NCBI RefSeq assembly: GCF_016802725.1
Contig: NC_052677.1
Span: forward strand, 17,534,329 to 17,598,328
Source: Solenopsis invicta
Lineage: Eukaryota; Arthropoda; Insecta; Hymenoptera; Formicidae
Direction: 5' to 3'
DNA: 64,000 nt
The notes beneath the pieces were generated by a model that saw only the letters and a list, made by a program, of their open reading frames with translations, did not search any database and was not told the origin of the DNA. The translations under genes were made by a program, and so were the position numbers. This document shows, in pieces, positions 11,971 through 23,268 of the stretch (positions are counted from its first letter, which is position 1; every line of letters starts with the position of its first letter).

Positions 11971-12677
11971 GAAGTTAATAAATTTTTTAAAATTAAATTA
12001 AATTAAAGATAATGGCTTATAAAATTTATTTAATTACATTAAAAATTGCATGATTAAAAACTCATTTAATTAAAAGTAACGTCAAGATTAAATTAAGTTA
12101 ATTTTGAAAAGCATTATTTTTATATTAAATTAGAAATGTCATAATTATATAAAAAAAATAACAAAACAACATGGATCACCAAATAAATTCATTATCAGAA
12201 TCTGTCTATTAACTTTATAACAAAAAAATTGTTTAATAAGAATGTTTTTTTCTTTTACATACATTTTTAACTTAGGAAAAAATTAACAAGTAAAGTCAAC
12301 AAGTAAAGTGTATGTATTTGAAAAATTACTAGTTAAAGTTAAAAATAAACTCATTTAAAATTAACTAGCTAATTTAAAAATGACTAACTTTTTAAAAGTT
12401 ACTGACTTTATTGTTCAACTTTTAACATTTTAACTAGTCAACTTAATCTTGATTTTTCAAAACTTCAGAAGAAAAATGTGTAAATATTTCTTAGTTACTC
12501 AATTCAGAATGACTTGTCGCACTTGCTAGGAAAAAAAAATTATCGCGTAACATCCTGCACGATGCTTTGTCAGACAATCTCTCTGCCTTCTTATCTCTTC
12601 TTTAGAAATCGCTATCCTGTCCACCTAAGCGGTGCATGATGCACGGATGTGTCGCAACGCGGTCGTTCGCCACTCAC

Positions 12678-12745
12678 GGAGGAGTCTCATCGTCATCGAG
12701 GACGTCCGGCGTCGTTACCGTCTTAGTCATCGGGTCCCCGTCCAT
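12678..12745 (-). CDS. candidate first coding exon of unrecognised minus-strand gene
   Basis: On the minus strand an ATG at 12745-12743 in fair context opens MDGDPMTKTVTTPDVL, then DDDETP. It ends two bases into a codon at a strong CC|GTGAGTGG donor. The acidic, Thr-rich sequence does not look like the Arg/Ser-rich artefacts around it. The phase fits exactly with the candidate exon at 4809-4887. The frame stays open upstream of the ATG (to about 12955), and an AG with a pyrimidine tract at about 12792 could instead make this an internal exon. I do not recognise the protein and assign no function. Confidence 0.45.
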
Positions 12746-13882
12746 CTCGCTAGATTCGTTCGTTTCCTTCGTGCCGGGCCGGGAGACACTCAAGAAAGCA
12801 GGCCATTGGTTTTGACCGATGTCCCTTCTCGTGTCTCTACCTCTATCTCTCGCTCTCTGTCCACCCTGTCCCCCTTTTCCTCTGTCTCTTTCTCGTGATC
12901 GTAAACGCACACAATCCCACACATCACGGACAAGGTCAAGGTCGTTAGCCTTCATTCCTCGGTATCCTCCTTCGCGAACCTCCTACGAGTACAGCCTTTC
13001 GCTCCCTACCTCCCTCTCTTTCTCGCTTATTCTAATTAATACTCTCCCGCGAGAACGCTAGGTATACTTTTAAGTCCGGTCGAAACCAGAAGCCGCTCGC
13101 TTTGCGTTTCGCGGATCCGCTTATAAGCGTTAAGTCAACTAAGGATCCTAAAAGGATTGCCGCTGAGTTGGAACAAGTGTCTGTTACTGTTTCCCAGCTC
13201 GTCCGCGTAATTGCTATCTTAATCTCGATGTATCGAGAAGCACTAACGGTACAGATATCGATATTACTACGAATTACGCACCTAACGTACAGAATTAATA
13301 TTTTGTACAATCAACTGTTTATTAATAATGTCGTTTGTGCGCACTTTATTGTACTATAATAGTAATATCAATCATCTTTGATAATGACATTTGGAGAAAA
13401 AAAAAACTAAAGCGCTCTACGTTTGAAACTAAATGAAACCTTGCGTAGTGTAGAACGATCACCGGTGGCTCGATCGACCTGAGATGAGAGCGAGCAGCAC
13501 TTGGGACATTCCGTTGCTGCCACTCGTGCGAACAGGTTCCCGAGCGATTGGAAAAAAGAAAACGATGAAAAAAAAGGAAGGAGGAAAGGCGCGGGACGAA
13601 GAAAAAGAAAGCGAAGCGCGGCGCGACGTAGCTAAACAGAGTCATTCGCGGCGGATCGTTTGATGTAAATAACGAAATCGCGAGATCAGATTGGGCGTTC
13701 GTCCCTATTTCCGAGAATTCACGAGAATAAGAATCGAAGTCGACATCGTTTCCGACAAGCTCGACTTTCAAACATGGAAAGAGCGAACTCGGAGATTTTC
13801 GAATTATTTTTATTATTTTTATCATATTGAATCTCGAAGTTGCTTATTGTTACTGTTATCTAATTAACAGTAACAGTTGGCA

Positions 13883-14196
13883 AAAACTACGTTTATTGAA
13901 GTGCTTGTGAGATGGAAATTTAAACATGGAATTGTTTATTAGATGTTCACTGTTTCATGGTAGATGTCGAAAAGAGTTGTATATTTTTAGAATATTACAA
14001 AATGCTTTGGTGAACGTTTTATTAAAAGTGTTCTATATTTGACAAAACACTCTTCAAACATTTGCAACATTCTCAAAACATATAACACTCTTCGAACGTC
14101 TATGAAACAGTCGCAAACATCTCATAAACAATTCCATGTTTAAATTTCCATCTCATAAATATTTTACAAAACACTTGAATAAATATTTTAAAACTT
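13883..14196. mobile_element. long hairpin (inverted-repeat) element
   Basis: GAGATGGAAATTTAAACATG then GAATTGTTTATTAGATGTTC on the left (from 13910) is mirrored by a near-perfect reverse complement ending at about 14155. The arms are about 125 bp with inner matches such as (T)GTTTCAT(G/A). Outer matches extend to TTTATTGAAGTGCTT / TTTATTCAAGTGTTT. There is no coding capacity. It looks like a foldback MITE whose transcript would form a strong hairpin. Confidence 0.75.
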
Positions 14197-15631
14197 CAAT
14201 TAAACATCTATTCAGCTTGAGCAAACATTTTATAAACATACTATTTTTGTAAAAATAAACGCTTATCTAATCGTATTAATCTGTTTATCGAATTCAATCC
14301 TTCCAGAATTTCGAGAATTTTATCCTTTTACGTTTAAATCGCAGATACAAAATCTGCTCTTTCGGCTGCATTTTTCGCTCCTTTTAATTTCCTTTCTCTT
14401 CCTCTCTCTCTCGCTCTTCCTCCGGGGAATGTCTGTGTGTATGTGCTTATTTCATTTACGGAGAGTTAGCGGAGAGGACTGCTGAAAAGAACAGACGCTT
14501 CGCAACTCAAACGCTTCGCGAAGATATCATTAACAAAGGATTATCATTTCTGATAATTACCGAGTCCTCCCAATTGAAGGATCGGAGCAAGCATGCGATA
14601 TCCAAATGCCTTTGGAAAAATCTGGGGTCGCACCGAAATTCCCAAGAAGGGAGGGAACGATCGGGTCAACCGGAAGTCAAGGCCACGCGGTCAATCGCCC
14701 TGTGATCCGTCGCCGTTATAAATAGATACCGGGCGCCCCGGTATCTCTACGTATCTGCATTCGTATGTCGCATGCCGCAATGAGTGCGCCTCGCGAATGC
14801 CGTCACCCTTTCTCTCAATGAAAATTGTAGAAATGTATCACCTCTCCCTTTGAGTTATCTCATCCAAAAATGCATTTCTCTTTATCTGTCTAATAAATCA
14901 CTTCTATCAATTCATTGTTATTTGATTAGTCACGTTGTTAATTAATTAGTTAGAAATGCGGAGCTTATCGAAACGCCGTTGATAACTCCCCTGTGATAAT
15001 TCCTCATGCATCTTCGATGCACCCTCCGCATGCGTTATATCGATCGGCAAACTGTCGCAGCAGCTCCCGAATGTGTCCGCGAAAATGTTTCCATTAGCGT
15101 AATTAATCATGGGGCAGTCGCGTGGCCGCGTTTCGCGTTTGTTTTTTAACAATCACTCCGATCCAACCCTTTCAATTTTGTTCAATCCCCTCTCTCAACC
15201 TTCCACCCACTCGACAAAGCTCGCGCGCGAAATTCACCTGGTAATTTGCATATCATTAAAGCGACCGCATCGGCCTACCACACGACAATGGAACGACACG
15301 ATTTGAGGTTGTATCGGGCACAGAAAGCAAACTAGCTATTCAATCATCTTAATTATTATTTTTCGCGCTATTTTCCGTCCTATTTGCACCGTATATCCGG
15401 CATGACGACGTAAGTTAATGCAACGAAAGGAAAACATTGCTTATACAGAGAGCCTCAATGTGACGCAATTTCTTTTTGGTCTATTCAGAATCAATTGCAT
15501 ATGGAGGATGTAAGTCTTACATCTCAAAGTATTGTTAAAAATTTTTAATTTTATTGTTGTATTATTAATTAAATATCTGTGTTAAATCACATTTTTATGG
15601 GCTGATTGTACAGCCAAAACATCCCTAAATC

Positions 15632-16032
15632 CAACTAATTATAGATAAGCGCCTTATTCGTTCATATTGATTCCTAATGCTGATATTTCTTGTCTGATTT
15701 TATGTACGTCAAACTAAACGTCGAATAAATCTGGTTGACAAGATATTTTTTGCATTAAATTCTTTACACCGAAAAAGTTTTTATTGGCTTTATTTTTCAT
15801 AATATATGCTTATTAATTAGCATCATTATTATTAAATTAGTTTTGTTTAGTTACATTTATCAATTTAGTATTATGGTATTGCTATTTCCGTTCAACTTAG
15901 AACTGTGTTCCAAGACTGAAAATTTATTCGAAACGCAGTTTGATAAACTTGAAGATGTATATAAACATCACACAAGAGATATCAGCGTTAAAATCCAGTT
16001 ATGACCGAATAAGGCTTATCTTTAATCAGTTG
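15632..16032. mobile_element. inverted-repeat element, ~400 bp
   Basis: The left arm CCAACTAATTATAGATAAGC then CTTATTCGTTCATA and GCTGATAT is matched by the reverse complement of the right arm (CAACTGATTAAAGATAAGCC, CTTATTCGGTCATAACTGG, GCTGATAT). Arms are about 120-130 bp around an AT-rich centre. No transposase frame is present. Confidence 0.65.
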
Positions 16033-19000
16033 TGTTTTCACATACTGGTCAATGCTCTCTTATTATTGAATAAATCTTTGATTCTAGTAATTTTTTATTT
16101 TTGACATTAATATGTGCCCTTTTCTAGACATGGGGGATACAAATGATTTTTCCAATACTTGAACCCGAAAAACTACATAAAATAATACTGTGTAATTTTT
16201 TTCGATTTACATACATTCGTTATAAATTGATATATATTTCGCAACAATACTGAAGCACATTTTTGTAAAGAGCTTGTATCACTGCGATTCAGATTATTGA
16301 ATTCGGATGGGAGGACGGGATGATGTCCTCGTAAAGGAGAAACATCTCTCGGAATACATATCGCGCACGAAACAATTCAGAACGCACAGCCGAATCATCA
16401 TTGCTGTTTTCTCTTGTTTTCATACTTACTGATACGTTATCATTGGAACGGGGAGAGAAAAAGAGAGACCAACGCGCGCCATTACAGACCCACGTTTTTG
16501 TCTTTTGGGGAAAGTGGTGGTCGATATCCGCGTCCGGTATTCCGAGGCGTCTCTCACCCTCGTTGTAGGCACCACAGTGGTACCCCCAAAGATCGTTCGG
16601 GCAATGACCCCGAGATTATATATTCCGCCGGTGTGCGCGGGGTGGTGCCGCAGAAGGGGGCTTATGCCCTCCGAATTCGCTCGTGGAATCGCACGGCGCG
16701 AATCAACCCCGGCATAACGCGTGAGGGTTCTTTCTTCTCCTCTCAACTGAAAATTATTTTATTTACGAAATAAAAAGTTTTAGCTTTCATTTCAAGTTTC
16801 ACAGAGCGGATGGTTTTGATTTTGTTTTCGAAAACTGTTAAAGTGATGATTTTAGAGATTTCTTCTAAATGCACTTCTTCGTCACTATGTAATTTTTCTG
16901 ATACAAGTATGTCTATAAATATTCATGATATAAGCGCAGAGCCAGATATTTCTCAAAAACACATTACTCGATTTTAAATCGCTTCTATTTCCTGCAAGAT
17001 CTTACTTCGTTTTCGAAATTTAGTTATATATGTATTTCAAGCGCGAGAGGTATCGGATGTAATTCTAGAATTCAATCGATAAACGACAACGAAACTAAAT
17101 GTAGCTTCACTAAAATATGATATATATAATATTCAAATGATATAGGTTACGTTATATTATATAAAATTACATATATAATTTCAGCCTATGTAACATACCG
17201 AGAAACGACAGTGTTGCAATATTTATTGAAAATCTGTCTATCAATAAAAATGTATGATAGCAGTTTAGAAACAGTTTCGAAATTGTAGATGTAGAAGAAT
17301 GTTAAGACGTGGACAACGACAGAAGTAAAATACGTTTAAAATTTTCAAAGATGCTCCGATGCAGGTGGTGCATTATCCGTGTCTCGGAAAGAGGTTCTCC
17401 CGCCCGTACCGAAGGGAGAGCAGCGTGCAAAGGGACGAAAGGACGAGGGCGGAGGGCGGAGGGTAGAGAGAAGTCGGGCCGGAGAGAGGACGGAGGGACA
17501 AAGAGAGGGAGGGAGGGAGAGAGAGAAAGAGGATTCCGCGCGCTTCGTCGGGGTGGTTGCCCTCGTCTGCGCTTTGTGGGAAATGGCCGCTCAATAACGC
17601 GTAGGTCCTCCTCGTCCGCCCCTGCTCGCCCTGCCACGGCGAGGCAAGGGCCGATGCCCCAAAAGACAGGCGTCGAACCAACCCTTGTCCTACCCGTCCC
17701 GCCATCCCCTCGAAAAGGTCAAACCTTGCCCTTCCTCCTCGTCCCTCCTTCGGTCGAGAAACCCTCTGAATCGCAGGGACAAAAGAGCGCAAGGTGACGA
17801 TTGGCCGAGGGTCCAAGAGTCCTCGCGGATAAGAGATTCCTTGCGAGTTGCCATGAAGACTGTTCGAGGAAGAAGTCTAACAGTTTCGAAAGAGTTTGAG
17901 AATGTGTTTAAAATCCGAAAGATTTGGAGGAAAAAGTTCAACTGCTTTCGCTTTGAACTTGTCCTAGGTCAAATATCACTAACGGAGTCCTTAACATTAA
18001 TTTACAAGCTGCTAAATTACGCACATTTCTATATCATTTTACATAAAGAGATTATTTTTCAGTAGCGTTAATGTAAAAATAGATCCTTGAACTTTTAGAA
18101 GAATTGTACGTTTCTATTGGTATGGTCTTCACAAAGCATCTAGAGCTCGCTATGTTTACGAACTCAGTGAGAATTGTTTAATGAAAGGCGTAAAATCGAG
18201 CTAAAGCTAAGAAATATGAATTGATATATCGATCGAGTTAATGAAAAGCGCCTTCGAACTTGAACCTTTGATCTCGTCAAGGGCGTTACCAATTTCATTT
18301 CAAATGTACTTCCGACTGAATCTAGCGTTTCTCTGTAGATCCAACGACATGATTCGCGATTTAACAAGCTAGAGTACGCGAGATCATCCAGTTTTCAGCA
18401 GAGGAGCGGGACTCGGGTTTCCTCGCGTTTTTTCGCCTTTTTCCTTTTTTTTCCTCTCCGCCCTTTTTTTCATCTCTGACGAGAGTTCGTCGAGCGAGAT
18501 CGATGAGCGCTAACCCGTCGCTCGCGAAAACACGGGAGAGGGCGCGGCGGAGGAGATGGGGGAGGAAAAGGGAAAGGGAAACGGATCACGGGGTGTATCG
18601 ATCTCGCCCCTAGGGACTCGCGGCAGGATTAGGACGTCACGGTAGCCACCCACGACGAGGCGGCGCGTGCAGGAGCGGCGCGAGGACCTCGTGGCCCTTG
18701 GCAACCGGTTGCCAGGAATCGTGCGCGCGCGCTCCTCTTCTCGCTTCCTCGCGCCTCTCGTCGTTCTCCGTGCTTCGTCTCTCGCCAAAGAGTTACGTCG
18801 CTAACGGAGAAGCATCCTCGCGTACGAATCGCGTGTCCTCGCGCGAGAACCAGACGAATCGAACAAGGGAAGAGGGGAGGAATACATCGTGCACATAATC
18901 TTGTGCACCTAAATTGCAAATTGGAGAACTGTGAAAAATGGACATTTCGTGATTTCGCAATGTTGCGCGAATTGGGTAGGAAGGCGAAGGAACAACTTGA

Positions 19001-19447
19001 CAAGGATCAATGAGGAGCCAGTTTTTTCTTCTAAAATCAAATTTTTTAACTATAGAAATAAAGGATTTAACATTATCTCTACAATTATCGAATGATTTTA
19101 TAGTTATCTGTTGATTTTAATACTTTAGAACAATAAATGTTCTTCGAAATATATAATATGTAAAATCAGAGTTTCCTAAATAATTTCACATAATTCCTTC
19201 TCTTTCTCATCTTCCCCCTTCAAAAAGTTGGATTCTCCTTACTTCAAATATAATGTCTTATAGCTGCTTCGCTAAAATCCGATTGATACCTTCGACATCG
19301 ATTTTTCCAAAAATAGTCGGCCCAAATGGGCTACTGTATTTAGAAGCTAACAGAGCAGATGAAGATATCGGATTATCTATCTGTTTCTTAAGACAAATGT
19401 ATAGCCAGGTCCGGTACTCGATATGAAAAGGTATACTTGCTCCCAGA

Positions 19448-19999
19448 CAATGTTGTAAAATATCTAACCACATGAATCTAGTTACTGTATCTAAATACAT
19501 TTGTGTATCTGCTTATGTAACTAGTTACTCTCTTAATTCAGTAACTATAACTGTAACAAGTGATTCTATTTTGTATTTTATCTAAAATCATATTTCAGAT
19601 ATATAAAAGATACTTTCAGTGCCATAATAAAAAAGAACGTCGTTGAAAATAATATCCAATAAATCTTATACAAATTCAAATATTTCAAGAATTATATTAT
19701 AATTATTTAAAGATTTTAACTCCAAATTTATCATTTAAGTATTTTAATAATTGCATAATAAATACAGATAAGGCATACTATTACGAATATATTAAAATAA
19801 AGGAATTTAAAATACATAAATAATATATATTTTACTAACATTTATATTATTATATATTTATCATATATCTAAATTTATTTTTAAAATAAATAAATCTGCA
19901 TCCATTATTCATAGAAAATGTGTATCTATACCTAGTTACATTTTCCTTCAATAACTGTAACTATATCTCGTTTTAAAATATATATCTCTTACAACACTG
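19448..19999. mobile_element. hAT-like non-autonomous element with 8-bp target duplication
   Basis: The element begins CAATGTTGTAAAATATCTA and, read from the other end, CAGTGTTGTAAGAGATATA. These imperfect terminal inverted repeats have the CA(A/G)TGTTG start typical of hAT elements. It is flanked by CTCCCAGA (19440-19447) and CTCCCGGA (20000-20007), an 8-bp direct repeat with one mismatch, the size hAT transposases create. The 552-bp AT-rich interior has no transposase frame, and motifs such as TAACTATAACTGTAAC recur near both ends. Confidence 0.75.
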
Positions 20000-20157
20000 C
20001 TCCCGGATAACTTTTACGTCCCACTGAGGCCTCGACTGCTCATATAAATGGCACTTCGTTTTCAAAAAGTCACATCTCGACATTTCCACCAATGTAGATT
20101 AATTTTGATCTCGGTTTCCATACATACTTAATAATTTCCAATTTTCCACAGCCCATA

Positions 20158-20225
20158 ACATTTCAGCAAATATTGCAACAGTATTGCAACATTCAGTAAT
20201 ATTACAGAAACGTTAAAAATATTGC
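20158..20225. repeat. partial relative of the 3617-3836 element
   Basis: It holds TTTCAGCAAATATTGCAAC, then CAGTAATATTACAG and AATATTGCTGCC, the same vocabulary as the hairpin element at 3617-3836, but no clear terminal repeats. Confidence 0.45.
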
Positions 20226-21062
20226 TGCCACATCTTTGGAATATTCTGCGAATTAAATCGAGATTAAAATCAATTTACGTTGTTGACCGGAAATGGACGT
20301 ACAACAAGTACATCGAGGGGAAAAAGAAGAGACGAGGAATAGGTCCAAGCACGGCCTGCGCGAGATTCGCCCCTGCGCGACATCGAACATCCGGTGACGC
20401 AACTCGCGCCACCCCTGCAACTCGGCACCCCCTCGCGTCGCGGCGCGTCGCGTCACACCCATCCCGCTTCCGCATACCTCGCGCGCATACCCTCAACCTA
20501 ACCTATATCACTTTCCTTAGGTCGTTGATCCTGCGGCCGCGTGCGCGATCGAATGCACGCCGTCACGCCGCGAAAATACGCGCGGCGTGCGCGCCGAAAA
20601 GAACGAACGAGTTTCTGCCGATTTCGCGGGGGCGAGAATGAAAACGCGTAATTCACGCCTCTAAAGTGCTTCGCACTCGCTCGCCATGGAACGCAAAAGC
20701 TGTTTCAAGTACTAGTCATGTTATTACTCGTTAACCGATCTCGCCCTATTTTACACCCGACGTATTTTGAGATAGAACCTGGTTGCGATCAGCAGAAAAA
20801 GCAGCTCTGCAACTGTTGTTTATTAATATAAAATTGATGCTTGTTCTTAGTCTTTCAATGCATTTAAATGATTAATCAATCATATTAAAGACTCTTACAA
20901 AGAGTCATAAAGCTGCTTTTTCAGCTGAACGCAGCCAATGAGTCTAAATCGAGTCAGCTCAAGTTTTACAAAATGGCCGAAAAACTCGTGGCTCGCAAAA
21001 GCGTTTGCGAACCAGTATTACGAATCTCCAACAAGACGTAACTTCAATCCTATATAAAATTC

Positions 21063-21256
21063 GTTATTACTTAAAAAACTTCTCCTGTTAGGATAACTTG
21101 GAGATTGAAGTTAAGTACAACAATACTCCAAACACAATAATCGTTCACTTTAAGTTGGATAATTGGAAAAAAATAACATTCTTTTATCTAAGATAAAAAT
21201 GAAGATATACACATTCTGACGAGCTAGATAAAGATAAGATGAAGCCACCTCTTCGG
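21063..21256 (+). repeat. dispersed ~195-bp repeat, copy 2
   Basis: It matches 8234-8428 in the same order of blocks. It lies just upstream of the METTL2 promoter region. Confidence 0.7.
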
Positions 21257-21369
21257 GTGAGTCTCTAAATAATAATTTTATAATGGCAATTACCTTTACA
21301 TTCGATCAAGTCAAAATATCGCTTTTCTGCGAGAAAAAAAAAGAAAGATGATAACAACATTTGCATCGA

Positions 21370-21614
21370 CGTGGTCGGTAACAGCCTGGCTGAAGCTGCG
21401 ATTTGTCTCTCGGCGCGTGAGCTACACGCGAGGGTGATCTCTCCGCGTCCGCTCGCGACGATGAACGACCATTCTCTCTACTCCGGCGTGTCTACGTCGT
21501 CGTGCGACGTCGGGATCGTGACCGTCTCGTGCCGACACGGCGTGCGAGAGATCGAACGCCATTTCGCTGGCGGCGCGGCGCGTTTCTCGAATCGAACATC
21601 ATCGAACATCGAAC
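21370..21614 (+). promoter_or_regulatory. METTL2: probable METTL2 promoter / 5' UTR
   Basis: A GC- and CpG-rich stretch sits directly upstream of the METTL2 start in otherwise AT-rich DNA. No TATA box was seen. Direct copies of ATCGAACATC and related strings just before the ATG (about 21590-21614) form a short tandem repeat. This is inferred from base composition and position. Confidence 0.4.
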
Positions 21615-21730
21615 ATGGCCGAAGCCGAGCTGACGGCGAGCGGGGGTGGCGATGACCGAGAAACGGAGAGGCCGCAATTTGGAACGCGGAATTTGCCGCA
21701 CGACGGAAACGTCTTTCAGCACAATGCGTG
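21615..21730 (+). CDS. METTL2: METTL2 exon 1
   Basis: It encodes [20 protein letters not shown], then [17 protein letters not shown], with the Trp codon split by the GTACGT donor at 21731. The N-terminal Ala/Gly/Asp-rich stretch is variable in the family; the HNAW end is conserved. Confidence 0.92.
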
Positions 21731-23210
21731 GTACGTCATCGTGGCGCGCGTACACGTCACACGTGATACCCGCTTGACCCGACATTCAACTGAGCGCGCG
21801 TGTCCGACCTAACCTAAAAAAGCTACAGAGTCGAAAAGCAAAGAGACGGACGCATGCTTTAACTGCGACGTTTAGCGTGGTTATTTTCAGTTTACATTTC
21901 AATATATGTTTTTGTTCTGTTCTCGAAAAATCGATGATTAGCACAGATTAGCATTAGATCAATTAGACTTATGTGTTTGATGTATGACAGGTGTAACTTA
22001 ACCTAGAAACACTTTGAAGTTGATTCTACTTTTACAATGCTATTTCGTATGATTTCATGCGTAATAAATTTATAATCAAACATCTTGTGTTTTATTTGTA
22101 TTGTCCTTGTTTCCCTGCACCACTTGCATTTTGTTCGAAATGCAGCCAAAACAAGTAGATTTAATAAATGAATGATGAATACTATATTTTTCTCTTATTT
22201 TTTACTTTATTTCATTCGTTAATTAAAATTTATTTTGTTAAATAATAGAATTTATTGAGAAAATTGCTAATACTTTTGCATTTTTAACTAGAAATGAAAA
22301 CACAATGAACCTTAAGTTTATTTTTGTAATGAATCTATTATTAAACACTTTGCTTAAAATGCTAAATATTTTAATAATTCTATTTTAAAAGGGATAATGT
22401 CACATGGGACGAGGAGCAAGAGAAGTTGGCGCAACAGAAAGTGGATGAGAATTCCATTGTTACAATATCATCTGAGCAACTTTTTAAATATGAAGCCGAA
22501 GCGGATAAATATTGGGACAAGTTTTATGGAATACACAATAATGGGTGTGTACAATCTAAGAAAAATATTTTCTCTATTAATTTTACAATATTAGGTAATG
22601 CAATCAATCAAATATTATTCATTCAATGAATTAATGTGATAAATTTACTTCATACATTTATTATTTTAGATTTTTCAAAGACAGGCATTGGTTGTTAATT
22701 GAATTTCCAGAATTAGCACCCAATACTGTTAAACAGGATACAGAAAGGCCCATGAGAGCCGCTTTTACAGACCAAGATGAAAATTATGGGGATAAACACA
22801 TAAAAATTCTTGATTTACCATGTAAAGACAATTGTAGAATATTGGAAATAGGATGTGGTGTAGGAAACACCGTATTTCCTATACTCATGTATAATACAGA
22901 CCCAAAGCTATTTGTATATTGCTGTGATTTTTCAGCGAAAGCCATCAATATATTAAAACAAAATCCTGCTTATAATGTAGATAGGTAAAATCTCTTAAAA
23001 AATCACCTAAATTTAATTAACATTTGTTTAATAAAGCATACAATAAAATTTAACGCGCTCTGGAATATATAAATGTATTCTTTTGTTTTAGATGTAAAGC
23101 ATTTATTTTGGACGTAACTCAGGAAACGTGGACGACTCCTTTTGAGCCTGAAAGTCTAGACATCATCGTTCTTATATTCGTATTGTCTGCCATTCATCCC
23201 GATAAGTATG

Positions 23211-23268
<58 letters not shown>

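Larger units (their letters stand above)
12746..21369. other. intergenic region, no supported gene
   Basis: AT-rich DNA alternates with GC-rich patches (16.4-16.7, 17.3-17.8, 18.5-18.9 and 20.3-20.65 kb). Frames in the GC-rich patches overlap on both strands and lack recognisable domains. Repeat elements at 13883-14196, 15632-16032, 19448-19999 and 21063-21256 are described separately. Confidence 0.6.
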
